A program made the translations under genes and the position numbers. A stretch of DNA of 64,000 nucleotides from Thiomicrorhabdus arctica DSM 13458 (GTDB lineage Bacteria > Pseudomonadota > Gammaproteobacteria > Thiomicrospirales > Thiomicrospiraceae): contig NZ_KB905902.1 of the NCBI RefSeq assembly GCF_000381085.1, positions 20,419 to 84,418 on the forward strand, written 5' to 3'. Below the pieces are notes generated by a model. That model had not been told where the DNA came from. It made no database searches and was given only the letters and a program-made list of their open reading frames with translations. The stretch's first letter is position 1, and each line of letters begins with the position of its first letter. This document shows, piece after piece, positions 26,927 through 36,455 of this stretch.

Positions 26927-28042
26927 TTACTTTCCAAGCACTTCTTTAAGGGCGGCTAAACAGAAAAGAACTTTTTCACGTTTAGAACTTTCGCCCATCA
27001 AACCAATACGCCAAACCTTACCAGCTAAAGCGCCAAGACCTGCACCGATTTCTAGGTTGTAATCGTTTAGTAAAGTAGTACGAACAGCTGCTTCGTCAAC
27101 GCCTTCTGGCACCCAGATAGTGTTTAACTGAGGCAGGCGATCTTTTTCGTCAACAACAAACTTAATGCCCATTGCTTCCAGACCCGTTTTTAACTGCTGA
27201 TGGTTAGTGGCATGACGCGCCCATGCGTTTTCTAGACCTTCGTCCGTTAACATGACCAATGATTCATGCAGCGCATACAACGTATTGACTGGCGCAGTGT
27301 GGTGATAGGCACGTTTCGCACCTGCTCCCCAATACCCCATCACTAAGTTTAAATCCAAGAACCAACTTGGTACCTTAGTCGCGCGGTTACGCACCTTGTC
27401 TAAAGCGCGCTCATTAAAACTAATAGGTGAAAGACCTGGTACACATGACATACATTTCTGAGTACCAGAATAAATGGCATCAATGCCCCATTCATCTACA
27501 CGTAACTCAATGCCACCAAGAGAGGTCACGGCATCAACAATCGTTAAACAGCCATGATCTTGTGCGATTTTACAAATTGTTTTCGCATCAGATGCCGCAC
27601 CCGTTGAAGTTTCAGCATGAACAAATGCAACAATTTTAGCATCAGGATGTGCTTTACAAGCCGCTTCTACTTTAGACGTTGTGACCGCAGTGCCCCACTC
27701 ATCAGAAACGATAATTGCTTCGCCGCCAAAACGTTCTACGTTCTCTTGCATACGCATACCAAATACACCATTGATACATACGATGACTTTATCGCCTGGC
27801 TCAACTAAGTTAACAAAACACGCTTCCATACCGGCTGAACCCGGTGCAGAAATAGGCATAGTGAGCGCGTTTTCAGTTTGAAATGCATATTTCAGCATCT
27901 CTTTTACTTCATCCATCATGCCAACAAAGGCTGGATCTAAGTGACCAATGGTTGGGCGAGCCATAGCGGACAAGACACGTGGGTGGATATCAGAAGGACC
28001 TGGGCCCATTAAAGTACGTAGTGGTGGGTTAAAAGAGTGCAT
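26927..28042 (-). CDS. Alanine/serine--glyoxylate aminotransferase family protein
   Basis: A class V PLP aminotransferase of 371 residues. The Schiff-base lysine is Lys196 in SGTQKCMSC, and the cofactor-binding region VDAVTSLGG (169-177) and PGPSDIHPRV at the N-terminus are typical for the SgaA/AGXT family. The expected reaction is transamination of glyoxylate to glycine with serine or alanine as donor. The gene is divergent from glcDEF, whose product makes glyoxylate, which strongly supports this role. The intergenic space of 87 bp must hold both promoters. Confidence 0.9.
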   Translation of the reverse strand: MHSFNPPLRTLMGPGPSDIHPRVLSAMARPTIGHLDPAFVGMMDEVKEMLKYAFQTENALTMPISAPGSAGMEACFVNLVEPGDKVIVCINGVFGMRMQENVERFGGEAIIVSDEWGTAVTTSKVEAACKAHPDAKIVAFVHAETSTGAASDAKTICKIAQDHGCLTIVDAVTSLGGIELRVDEWGIDAIYSGTQKCMSCVPGLSPISFNERALDKVRNRATKVPSWFLDLNLVMGYWGAGAKRAYHHTAPVNTLYALHESLVMLTDEGLENAWARHATNHQQLKTGLEAMGIKFVVDEKDRLPQLNTIWVPEGVDEAAVRTTLLNDYNLEIGAGLGALAGKVWRIGLMGESSKREKVLFCLAALKEVLGK

Positions 28043-28129
28043 AAGATTTCCTTTAAATTAAAATATGACTAGAAAATTGATTTGGCTCAATTATAATGGC
28101 AGTTAACTATGATATACAAGAGTTAAAAA

Positions 28130-29566
28130 ATGGATGTTATTCAAGCACTAAAAGAAGCCATCTCCGCTAAAAACGTTTTAGACTCGGTAGAGTCTTGCCG
28201 ACCTTACGAATGCGATGGCCTTTCCGCATACCGAGAAAAACCACTTGCCGTTGCGCTGCCAGATGATGTAGAGCAGGTTAAAGCTGTATTGCGCATTTGT
28301 AAACAATATAAGGTACCTGTCATCACTCGTGGCTCAGGAACGGGACTCGCAGGGGGCACCTTACCGTTGAAAGACGGTATTGTTTTAGGGCTTTCTAAAC
28401 TCAGTGATATTATCAAAATTGATCCATTGCAGCGTATTGCCGTCGTTCAACCAGGGGTTAGAAATATCTCTGTCAGTCAAGCCGTAGAGAAATATGGCCT
28501 TTATTATGCACCAGATCCTTCCTCACAAATTGCCTGTTCGATTGGTGGGAATGTTGCCGAAAACTCTGGTGGCGTTCACTGTCTAAAATATGGTCTAACC
28601 GTTCACAATGTCCTTTCTATCAAAGTGCTTGATATGGATGGTGAAGAGAGCGTTTTTGATGAAAAAGATGATGGCATTGATCTATTAGCGTTATTAAATG
28701 GATCAGAAGGTCTATTGGGCGTGATTGTGGAAATCAAACTCAAACTTTTACCCAAACCGGAGTCTGCGCAATTGGTGATGGCCGCTTTTCACTCGGTCAG
28801 TGATTGTGCTGATGCAGTGACAAGCGTGCTTGAACAAGGCATTATCCCAGCCGGTCTAGAGATGATGGATAAGTTCTCTTTAATGGCCGCCGAAGAATTT
28901 GCCAAAGTCGGCTATCCAACAGATGCTGAAGCCTTATTGCTTTGCGAAGTGGATGGTAGCCATGCACAAGTGCAAACCGATGCCAAACGTGTGGCGGATA
29001 TTCTGACCCAAAAGGGCGCCTATAAAATCACCGTCTCGCAAAGTGAAAAAGAACGAATCGCTTTATGGCAAGGCCGTAAAAATGCCTTCCCAGCCGTTGG
29101 GCGTTTTTCACCGGATTATTATTGTATGGATGGTACCATTCCACGTAACAAACTGGCGTTTGTATTAGAAGAGATTGATCGCATGTCCGGTATTTATGGA
29201 CTTAAAGTCGCCAATGTCTTCCATGCAGGTGACGGCAACTTGCACCCTTTGATTCTCTACGATGCGAATAAACCCGGTGAGTTAGAGTTGACCGAAAAAT
29301 TCGGTACTGAAATTCTAAACCTATGTGTTGATGTCGGTGGAACCATTACTGGCGAACATGGCGTGGGTGTAGAGAAACTCAACTCAATGTGTCACCAATA
29401 CAATACCCCCGAACTGGAAATTTTCCACGGCATTAAAGCCGTATTTGATAAGACAGGCCTGCTAAACCCTGGTAAAGCGGTGCCAACCTTGCATCGTTGT
29501 GCCGAAGTCGGTCAGATGCACGTGCATAATAATCAATTACCTCATCCACATTTGGAGCGTTTTTAA
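28130..29566 (+). CDS. glcD: Glycolate oxidase subunit GlcD (FAD-linked)
   Basis: GlcD is the main flavin subunit of the membrane-associated glycolate dehydrogenase that oxidises glycolate to glyoxylate. The 478-residue protein has the PCMH-type FAD domain (RGSGTGLAGGTLP near 64-76, IGGNVAENSGGVHCLKYG near 142) and the C-terminal cap with NVFHAGDGNLHP and GEHGVGVEKL. Its TAA overlaps the ATG of glcE, consistent with translational coupling. Length is close to E. coli GlcD (499). Confidence 0.94.
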   Translation: MDVIQALKEAISAKNVLDSVESCRPYECDGLSAYREKPLAVALPDDVEQVKAVLRICKQYKVPVITRGSGTGLAGGTLPLKDGIVLGLSKLSDIIKIDPLQRIAVVQPGVRNISVSQAVEKYGLYYAPDPSSQIACSIGGNVAENSGGVHCLKYGLTVHNVLSIKVLDMDGEESVFDEKDDGIDLLALLNGSEGLLGVIVEIKLKLLPKPESAQLVMAAFHSVSDCADAVTSVLEQGIIPAGLEMMDKFSLMAAEEFAKVGYPTDAEALLLCEVDGSHAQVQTDAKRVADILTQKGAYKITVSQSEKERIALWQGRKNAFPAVGRFSPDYYCMDGTIPRNKLAFVLEEIDRMSGIYGLKVANVFHAGDGNLHPLILYDANKPGELELTEKFGTEILNLCVDVGGTITGEHGVGVEKLNSMCHQYNTPELEIFHGIKAVFDKTGLLNPGKAVPTLHRCAEVGQMHVHNNQLPHPHLERF

Positions 29567-30570
29567 TGTCTACCTTTTCAACGCCCAATCAAGTTATCGA
29601 GCAGTTTGCCGAGCAAATCAAACAAGCTAATATAGACAAACAAACGATCCAAATTACTGGCAATCAAAGTAAAGTGCCGTTAGGCATTGAAGATTTTAAT
29701 GGTCTGCCCGTACAGGAACTTAATATCTCAAACTACAGCGGAATCATTGAGTATGAACCCGCAGAATTAGTGGTTACCGTCAAAGCTGGCACCCCTTTAA
29801 CCGAACTGCAAGCAGCGCTAGCAGAGCGCAATCAAATGTTGGCCTTTGAGCCGCCTGATTATGGCAATTCGACCATTGGCGGCACCTATGCTGTTGGCTT
29901 AACCGGTCCTTCAAAGCCCTTTAGAGGGATATTGAGAGACTTTGTTTTAGGCACCAAACTAATTGATGGTCAAGGTCGTCAGCTTGGGTTTGGCGGCAAA
30001 ATGATTAAAAACGTCGCCGGTTATGATGTCTCTCGCATGCTGGTGGGTTCAAAAGGCTCCATGGCCTTAATTACTGAAATGAGTCTAAAAGTAATTCCGC
30101 TAGCTGTCGAAGTAACCTATTGCATTGAAATGCCAGAAAATGAGGCTATTTTATTAATGAATAAAATGGCAGGTACGGCACTGCCAATGACTGGTGGAGC
30201 TTATTACCAAGGGCGTTTTTATTATCGCGTGGCCGGTGAACATCCCCTGCAAACCAATCAAGTTGGCGTAAGAGAGTGTGATAACAGTGTTTGGGTTACG
30301 CTTAATCCCTTTAGACCCGAACTCGAATCGGGTGAGAAACTATGGCGAGTTGATGTTGAAAGCACCAACCCAGCGATTGAAAATACCATAGCCGTGGGCA
30401 TGGGCGGCACACGTCGTTGGGTTGCCAGCCCAAATAAACCCAATCACCCCTATGTGACATTATGGCAAACACGTTTTGCCCCAAGGCATAACGACACGCC
30501 TTGTGTGCAGAAAATAAAATTGGGTTTAAGAGATGTATTTGATCCGAACCACATTTTTAAACAGCTTTAA
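29566..30570 (+). CDS. glcE: Glycolate oxidase subunit GlcE (FAD-binding)
   Basis: The 334-residue protein is a second FAD-binding subunit, with TVKAGTPLTELQAAL near 85, EPPDYGNSTIGGTYAVGLTGP-like blocks near 107 and GGKMIKNVAGYDVSRML near 145. It matches GlcE in size and order and is translated from an ATG overlapping the glcD stop. It is required together with GlcD and GlcF for activity in E. coli. Confidence 0.93.
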   Translation: MSTFSTPNQVIEQFAEQIKQANIDKQTIQITGNQSKVPLGIEDFNGLPVQELNISNYSGIIEYEPAELVVTVKAGTPLTELQAALAERNQMLAFEPPDYGNSTIGGTYAVGLTGPSKPFRGILRDFVLGTKLIDGQGRQLGFGGKMIKNVAGYDVSRMLVGSKGSMALITEMSLKVIPLAVEVTYCIEMPENEAILLMNKMAGTALPMTGGAYYQGRFYYRVAGEHPLQTNQVGVRECDNSVWVTLNPFRPELESGEKLWRVDVESTNPAIENTIAVGMGGTRRWVASPNKPNHPYVTLWQTRFAPRHNDTPCVQKIKLGLRDVFDPNHIFKQL

Positions 30571-30633
30571 ACAGCAGACTCTATGACCCATAACAGAGCC
30601 TTTAAATACTTAAAAAGATAAATAGACACTATT

Positions 30634-31833
30634 ATGCAGACAAATTTACCTACTGATCTACTTGCAACGGAGCAAGGCAAAACAGCCGATAAGATTTTAC
30701 GTTCTTGCGTACACTGTGGTTTCTGCCTTTCGACTTGTCCCACTTACGGCATCCTAGGCGATGAACTTGACTCCCCACGTGGGCGAATCTATTTAATCAA
30801 AAGTGTTTTAGAAGGCAATGACGTCTCTAAAGACACCTTAGGCCACTTAGACCGCTGTTTAACCTGCCGTTCTTGTGAAACGACCTGCCCTTCTGGGGTG
30901 GAATACGGTCATTTATTGGATATTGGACGTGAAGTTGTAGAAGAACTCAGTCCGCGCAATCCACTGCAAAGACTCAGCCGTTATGCGGTGCGTAAAAGCT
31001 TAACAACCCCCTGGTTCTTTAATTTAACCATCCGCTTAATGCCATTCTTAAAACACTCTAAAGCCATTCAATTCACCGTTGACGAGTTAGCACTGCAGCA
31101 ATCCCTCAAGGATCAAGAAGATGCACTTAAATCGAGCGTACTGTTGCTATCAGGTTGCGTTCAGCCGACTTTAGCGCCGAACATTAACCAATCAAGCATT
31201 AAAGTCCTAAACCGCTTAGGCCTGAATGTTATTGAAACCCCACAAGATCAGTGTTGTGGTGCAGTTGATCATCACCTGTCAGGCACACAAGATGCCATGC
31301 ATAAAATTAAGGCCAATATTGATGCCTGGTTACCGTACTTAGATCAAGGCGTCAAAGCGATTATCTCAAATGCCAGTGGTTGCGGAGTGATGGTTAAAGA
31401 CTATCCGCACTTGCTGAGAGAAGATGCCGAATATTCAGCCAAAGCGTTGCGTATTGCCGAACATACTAAAGACATTTCAGAGTTTTTACTTTCACAAGAT
31501 CTGTCGATTTTCACCCATTTTGATAACCAAAAAATAACTTTTCACTCACCTTGCACCTTGCAACACGGTCAAAAACTTCAAGGTGTGGTTGAAGAGGCAC
31601 TTGGTAAATTGGGTTATCGCGTTAACCCCGTTAAGGATGCCCACCTATGCTGTGGATCCGCTGGAACCTATTCGATTTTTCAGCCAAAATTATCTAAACA
31701 ACTCAGAGATAACAAGCTGGCAAATCTACTCGAAGTCAAAACCCCGATTATTGTTACCGCGAATATCGGTTGTTTAATGCATTTACAAAAAGGCACTAAA
31801 ACACCGGTTAAGCATTGGATAGAACTCCTCTAG
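30634..31833 (+). CDS. glcF: Glycolate oxidase iron-sulfur subunit GlcF
   Basis: The 399-residue subunit passes electrons from the flavin subunits to the quinone pool. Two 4Fe-4S motifs are complete: CVHCGFCLSTCP (about 26-37) and CLTCRSCETTCP (about 77-88). Two CCG-type cysteine-rich domains follow (SGCVQP...QCCGA and SPCTLQHGQ...LCCGSAGTYS). The gene is 63 nt after glcE and ends 141 nt before fhs. Confidence 0.94.
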   Translation: MQTNLPTDLLATEQGKTADKILRSCVHCGFCLSTCPTYGILGDELDSPRGRIYLIKSVLEGNDVSKDTLGHLDRCLTCRSCETTCPSGVEYGHLLDIGREVVEELSPRNPLQRLSRYAVRKSLTTPWFFNLTIRLMPFLKHSKAIQFTVDELALQQSLKDQEDALKSSVLLLSGCVQPTLAPNINQSSIKVLNRLGLNVIETPQDQCCGAVDHHLSGTQDAMHKIKANIDAWLPYLDQGVKAIISNASGCGVMVKDYPHLLREDAEYSAKALRIAEHTKDISEFLLSQDLSIFTHFDNQKITFHSPCTLQHGQKLQGVVEEALGKLGYRVNPVKDAHLCCGSAGTYSIFQPKLSKQLRDNKLANLLEVKTPIIVTANIGCLMHLQKGTKTPVKHWIELL

Positions 31834-31974
31834 AAGATCGAATCAAAACAGTCTTTTACCCAATTCCTGTTTTGAATATTGCTGCACTTGACCAAAAATC
31901 CAAGCGTCACTCACGACTCTAGAATCATTAAAATTAAACATAAGCTAACGCTTTATAAGAATTGAGGAACACCC

Positions 31975-33675
31975 ATGTCAGATATCGAAATCGCTCAAAA
32001 AGCCAAGATGAAGCCTATTATTGGTCTAGCAGAAGAAATTTTTGGAATCCCTGCGGAGCATTTAGATCCTTACGGTCACTACAAAGCCAAACTGTCTTTG
32101 GAATACGTTGACCAAGTTTCACACAACAAGGCGCAAGGTAAATTAATCCTAGTCACGGCGATTAGCCCAACGCCTGCCGGGGAAGGTAAAACCACCACCA
32201 CCGTAGGTTTAGGCGATGCGATGAACCGTCTAGGCAAAAAAGAGGGTAAACACGCAGGTAAAAAAACCATTATGTGTCTACGTGAACCCTCTTTAGGACC
32301 TTGTTTTGGCATGAAAGGAGGCGCCGCTGGAGGCGGTTACTCGCAAGTTGTACCGATGGAAGACATCAACCTACACTTTACCGGTGATTTTCATGCCATT
32401 GGCGTCGCACACAATTTATTGTCAGCAATGATTGATAATCACATTAACCACGGCAACGCCCTAGGTATTGATCCACGTCGTATTAAGTGGAAACGTGTGG
32501 TGGATATGAATGACCGTGCATTGCGCTCAATCACCGTCGGACAAGGAGGCCCTGCTAACGGTTACTTACGCGAAGATGGTTTTGATATCGTGGTTGCCTC
32601 TGAAGTGATGGCCATTTTATGCCTAGCGACCAACCGCGCGGATCTGAAAGAACGTTTAGGCCGTATTGTGGTCGCCTATAAAGCTGACAGAGTGACTCCT
32701 ATTTACGCCAGCGATATTAAAGCGCATGGTGCTATGGCCGCTTTATTAAAAGACGCCATTAAACCGAATATCGTACAAACCTTAGAAAACAACATTGCCA
32801 TTGTTCACGGCGGCCCTTTTGCCAATATCGCTCACGGTTGTAACTCGGTAACAGCCACGCAAACTGCGTTAAAACTGGCTGATTACGCCATCACCGAAGC
32901 TGGTTTTGGAGCTGATTTAGGCGCCGAGAAGTTTCTAAATATCAAATGTCGCTCAGCGAAACTCGCACCTTCTGCTGTGGTATTAGTCGCCACGGTTCGT
33001 GCACTTAAATATCACGGTGGCATCGAAAAAGATCACCTTAACCAAGAGAACCTAAGCGCGCTAGAGAGCGGTTTTGTTAACCTTGAGCGCCACCTACACA
33101 ACATCACTGTCAACTACGGCCTACCTGCTATTGTGTGTATTAACCACTTCACTTTCGATTCAGATGCTGAAACCGCACTGCTGCAAGCGAAGTGTGAAGC
33201 CTTAGGCGTTAAATGCATTATTTCGAAACACTGGGCAGAAGGTGGTGCAGGTGCCGAAGAACTCGCCGAAGCGGTATTCGATATTGTCGATCACCGCGAG
33301 CCTGGTTTTGATTACCTGTATGAAGATGAGCTGCCTTTGTGGGAGAAGATGGAAACCATTGCCACTAAATTATATGGTGCTAAAGAAATTACCGCCAGCG
33401 CTAAAGTACGTGATGAGATTGCCAGACTCCAAGAACACTATGGCACCTTGCCAATCTGTATGGCCAAGACGCAAATGTCTTTCTCTACAGACCCAACTGC
33501 CAAAGGCGCACCCAGTGGGCATATCGTTGAAATCAGCGATGTTAAACTTGAGAATGGCGCCGGTTTCATTGTCGCCATTGCGGGCAATATGATGACCATG
33601 CCAGGCCTACCAAAAGTGCCAACGGCCGAACGTATCGATATTGATGATGACGGTGTTATTACGGGCTTGTTCTAA
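31975..33675 (+). CDS. fhs: Formate--tetrahydrofolate ligase
   Basis: Fhs makes 10-formyl-THF from formate, THF and ATP. The 566-residue protein has the P-loop-like [16 protein letters not shown] (about 62-77), [21 protein letters not shown]-type block near 105 and [12 protein letters not shown] near 127, all hallmarks of the family. GAGGAA precedes the ATG. It lies directly downstream of glcDEF. I infer that it feeds C1 units into the same serine/glycine/glyoxylate metabolism, though its own promoter is possible because of the 141-bp gap. Confidence 0.95.
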   Translation: MSDIEIAQKAKMKPIIGLAEEIFGIPAEHLDPYGHYKAKLSLEYVDQVSHNKAQGKLILVTAISPTPAGEGKTTTTVGLGDAMNRLGKKEGKHAGKKTIMCLREPSLGPCFGMKGGAAGGGYSQVVPMEDINLHFTGDFHAIGVAHNLLSAMIDNHINHGNALGIDPRRIKWKRVVDMNDRALRSITVGQGGPANGYLREDGFDIVVASEVMAILCLATNRADLKERLGRIVVAYKADRVTPIYASDIKAHGAMAALLKDAIKPNIVQTLENNIAIVHGGPFANIAHGCNSVTATQTALKLADYAITEAGFGADLGAEKFLNIKCRSAKLAPSAVVLVATVRALKYHGGIEKDHLNQENLSALESGFVNLERHLHNITVNYGLPAIVCINHFTFDSDAETALLQAKCEALGVKCIISKHWAEGGAGAEELAEAVFDIVDHREPGFDYLYEDELPLWEKMETIATKLYGAKEITASAKVRDEIARLQEHYGTLPICMAKTQMSFSTDPTAKGAPSGHIVEISDVKLENGAGFIVAIAGNMMTMPGLPKVPTAERIDIDDDGVITGLF

Positions 33676-33722
33676 GCCAAACACCTCTTTTAAAATCGTT
33701 AATTAACTTTTAAGAACTTCTA

Positions 33723-33754
33723 AACGCACTAGCCACCTTAATGGCTAGTGCGTT
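33723..33754 (+). terminator. Rho-independent terminator after fhs
   Basis: A perfect 13-bp stem, AACGCACTAGCCA with TGGCTAGTGCGTT, encloses a six-base loop (CCTTAA). It lies about 47 bp after the fhs stop. A short T-run follows, broken by GGG. Confidence 0.9.
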
Positions 33755-33901
33755 TTGGGTTTATAAGAGTCTGTTTATAATGTGTACAGACCCACTTAAC
33801 ATCCACTTTTTCTCAATGAAATCTCAATTATCCCGCCCCATATCCGCTATACAACCCTGTTTTTGATTCAGTATAATGTCAGCACCTTAACGATTATGTA
33901 A

Positions 33902-34894
33902 ATGGATGGTTCTACGGTGTCGGAAACTTTGAATACAACGCTGGCTGCACGTTTTCAGTCTCTACAAACTTATGTAAATTCTCAAATTATTGGTCAACCG
34001 CATTTAACACAGCGCTTATTGATTGCCCTTCTTTCGGACGGTCATCTGTTGGTAGAAGGTCCACCAGGCCTGGCGAAAACCAAGGCGATAAAAACCCTCT
34101 CTGAATTAATAGAAGGCAGTTTTCACCGTATTCAGTTCACCCCAGATTTATTGCCTTCGGATATCACCGGTACAGACATCTATCGTCCAGAAACAGGCGT
34201 ATTTGAATTTCAGGCTGGGCCCATTTTCCATAACTTGGTCTTGGCAGATGAAATCAACCGTGCACCCGCCAAGGTACAAGCCGCGTTGCTTGAAGCCATG
34301 GGTGAGGGTCAAGTGAGTGTCGGTCAACGAAGCCTGCCGATGGAAAAGTTTTTTATGGTGATGGCGACTCAAAACCCGTTGGAACAAGAAGGCACCTATC
34401 CTTTACCAGAAGCCCAGCTAGACCGCTTTATGATGCATGTAAATGTGGATTATCCAAATGCAGAAAGTGAACTGCAGATTTTGGAACTGGTTGAGAGTGA
34501 AGCGCGGGATATGAACAAAACTGGTTTTCCACCACTTTCACAAGTGGATCTATTCCAAGCACGTGATGACATTTTAAAACTCCATATGGCCGATGCTATT
34601 AAGCATTATATTGTGCAACTGGTGATGGCGACACGCCAACCTCAAACTTACAGCGCGGACCTCGCCGAACTCATCGCAGTTGGTGTTAGTCCACGAGCCA
34701 CCATTGCAATTTCTCGCTGTGCACGTGCCCATGCTTGGTTGCAAGGAAAAGACTTTGTCAGCCCGGACGATGTACAGGCGGTAGTGCATGACGTATTCCG
34801 CCATAGAATCCTGCTGAATTTTGAAGCGGATGCGAAAAACATCACACCGGATGACATTACGGATCAAATCCTTAGTTTTGTCCCGGTGACTTAA
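33902..34894 (+). CDS. MoxR-family AAA+ ATPase (Bat operon)
   Basis: The 330-residue protein is an AAA+ chaperone-like ATPase with Walker A GPPGLAKTK near 53, Walker B LADEINRAP near 115 and sensor 1 ATQNPLEQEGTYPLPEAQLDRF, the MoxR signature. In known MoxR/Bat systems it works with VWA-domain proteins in the assembly or activation of envelope complexes. It heads a seven-kilobase run of Bat genes. The ATG at 33902 lacks a good ribosome site; a GTG at 33917 preceded by GGATGG is a plausible alternative. An iterated palindrome falls on the Walker A region and encodes Pro-Gly-Leu. Confidence 0.92.
   Translation: MDGSTVSETLNTTLAARFQSLQTYVNSQIIGQPHLTQRLLIALLSDGHLLVEGPPGLAKTKAIKTLSELIEGSFHRIQFTPDLLPSDITGTDIYRPETGVFEFQAGPIFHNLVLADEINRAPAKVQAALLEAMGEGQVSVGQRSLPMEKFFMVMATQNPLEQEGTYPLPEAQLDRFMMHVNVDYPNAESELQILELVESEARDMNKTGFPPLSQVDLFQARDDILKLHMADAIKHYIVQLVMATRQPQTYSADLAELIAVGVSPRATIAISRCARAHAWLQGKDFVSPDDVQAVVHDVFRHRILLNFEADAKNITPDDITDQILSFVPVT
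34064..34073. repeat. Iterated palindrome CCAGGCCTGG in the MoxR Walker A region
   Basis: Exact core, read here as CCA GGC CTG G (Pro-Gly-Leu), a different frame from the Gln-Ala-Trp copies. Confidence 0.8.
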
Positions 34895-34962
34895 TTGAAC
34901 ATATTCAGTTTTGCAGCGAACAAATCAATACATATTAGCATCATCCAGGAAGCTCAAACCTA

Positions 34963-35898
34963 ATGTCACAAACGGTTGAACAGGCCACATCACTTTACAG
35001 CCAATTAGAAGCCTTGGTGGCGTTTCGGTTTCACGTGAAACAAAAGAAACTGTCCCAACAAAACAACCTGATGGCGACCAGTGGAGGCAATCACCATGCT
35101 CAACGCAAAGGTCACGGCATGACCTTTAGCGAAGTACGCCAGTATCAACCTGGGGATGATATTCGACATATTGATTGGCGCGTGACGGCGCGAACCCAAA
35201 AAGCCCATACTAAAGTCTTTATTGAAGAACACGAACGCCCGGTGATTTTAGTTACCGAGCAAACCCCTGCTCTATTTTTTGGCTCTCAAGTACGTTTAAA
35301 AGCAGCTCAAGCTCTAAACCTGTCTGCCATTCTAGCGTGGACGGCACTTCACCAGAATGAACGTGTTGGTGGGTTTAGCTTTAATGAAACCCACCAGGCC
35401 TGGGTAAAGCCTAAACGCAGCCAACAAACCGTACTGCAGACATTACAACAGGCGATACAGATGCAAAACCAACTGACCAGGCCTGGTCAGTCTAATCCGT
35501 TGACATGGCAGAGTCATTTGAAACACCTGACCCAAGTCGTTAAACCAGGCAGTAAATTGTTTTTAATTGGCGACTTGCTACAACTCACTGATCAAAGTAT
35601 GGCTTATATTCGCAAATTATCACGGCATAACGACGTGGTCGCGATTCACCTATTTGATCCATTAGAGAAGCAGTTACCCAAACTCGGGTGGCTGAGTTTA
35701 ACGCTCGGCGTTAAAGCAGACAAACTATTAAAGCTCGATAGCTTTCGCTCTGAAACACGCGATAGCTATGCCCAGTTATATGCGACTCAATGGCAAGCGG
35801 CGCAAACCCAATTTAAACAAATCAAACTGCCTTTAATTGAGATTGGTTGCCACGAAAACCCATTAGAAAGCTTATTACGTCATAAGGTCATTGTGTAA
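34963..35898 (+). CDS. DUF58 protein of the MoxR/Bat operon
   Basis: The 311-residue protein carries the DUF58 signature FSEVRQYQPGDDIRHIDWRVTART (about 52-75) and a VWA-like C-terminal half. DUF58 proteins are constant partners of MoxR ATPases, function unproven. A parS-like site lies within codons 22-27 (FHVKQ) and two copies of the iterated palindrome lie further down (35394, 35477), so this gene has an unusual load of DNA motifs. The start is 68 nt after the moxR stop; CAGGA lies upstream. Confidence 0.88.
   Translation: MSQTVEQATSLYSQLEALVAFRFHVKQKKLSQQNNLMATSGGNHHAQRKGHGMTFSEVRQYQPGDDIRHIDWRVTARTQKAHTKVFIEEHERPVILVTEQTPALFFGSQVRLKAAQALNLSAILAWTALHQNERVGGFSFNETHQAWVKPKRSQQTVLQTLQQAIQMQNQLTRPGQSNPLTWQSHLKHLTQVVKPGSKLFLIGDLLQLTDQSMAYIRKLSRHNDVVAIHLFDPLEKQLPKLGWLSLTLGVKADKLLKLDSFRSETRDSYAQLYATQWQAAQTQFKQIKLPLIEIGCHENPLESLLRHKVIV
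35027..35042. promoter_or_regulatory. parS-like ParB-binding site 2
   Basis: GGTTTCACGTGAAACA, matching 15 of 16 positions of the parS consensus. It lies inside the DUF58 gene and is read as Phe-His-Val-Lys-Gln. Confidence 0.75.
35394..35403. repeat. Iterated palindrome CCAGGCCTGG in the DUF58 gene (copy 1)
   Basis: Exact core read as CAG GCC TGG (Gln-Ala-Trp). Confidence 0.8.
35472..35491. repeat. 20-bp perfect palindrome in the DUF58 gene (copy 2)
   Basis: ACTGACCAGGCCTGGTCAGT is a perfect palindrome. It is in frame ACC AGG CCT GGT (Thr-Arg-Pro-Gly), the third possible reading frame of the motif, 83 bp after the previous copy. Confidence 0.85.
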
Positions 35899-35942
35899 TC
35901 TATGTGTACTCTTAAAAATCGTCTTCTGGATACCTTATTGCA

Positions 35943-36455
35943 ATGAAACTCACTGAAGAGCAACAAGCTGTATTGAATCAACTTCAAGACATTCAGTTAC
36001 CGGAACCCATCAGTTGGTGGCCGTTAGCGTTCTCCTGGTGGGTTTTGATTTTAAGCGTCACCTCTATCTTGATTGGTTTAATCTGGTACTTTCGTGAACA
36101 ACGCAAACGCAATGCCTATCGTAGGGAAGCTCAAGAGACCTTGAGCCTTATAATGCATCCAAAAGAGTCATACGCCAGCATTAATGAACAAGTCTTAGCG
36201 ATTAACAGCTTATTAAAGCAAGTTGCCTTAACCACTTATGGTCGCGTAAATGTCGCTAAATTAAATGACCAGGCCTGGTTAGATTTTTTAAAGCAAAATG
36301 CCAGTTTTATTGAACAACCGAAGGTTTTGAAAGCGCTCTTTAAAGTCGCCTACCAAGCCCCCACGACGGATGAAGCACAATTAAAAAACAACCAAGAACT
36401 CTTAACGGCTTGGCAAACTTATGCTCAGAAATGGATTAAAGGGCATCATCAATAA
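35943..36455 (+). CDS. DUF4381 membrane protein of the Bat operon
   Basis: The 170-residue protein has one membrane helix (about 29-48) after a short N-terminal segment ending LPEPISWWPLAFSWW, which is the DUF4381 hallmark, then a helical cytoplasmic domain. Proteins of this family sit between DUF58 and BatA genes and are thought to belong to the same complex. Its stop overlaps the ATG of the batA gene. An iterated palindrome (36269-36278) encodes DQAWL. Confidence 0.85.
   Translation: MKLTEEQQAVLNQLQDIQLPEPISWWPLAFSWWVLILSVTSILIGLIWYFREQRKRNAYRREAQETLSLIMHPKESYASINEQVLAINSLLKQVALTTYGRVNVAKLNDQAWLDFLKQNASFIEQPKVLKALFKVAYQAPTTDEAQLKNNQELLTAWQTYAQKWIKGHHQ
36269..36278. repeat. Iterated palindrome CCAGGCCTGG in the DUF4381 gene
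   Basis: Exact core with outer A and T, read as Gln-Ala-Trp. Confidence 0.8.

Noticed and set aside
33242-33592. 116-codon open frame on the plus strand
   Set aside because: It is a shifted frame inside fhs, which is strongly supported.
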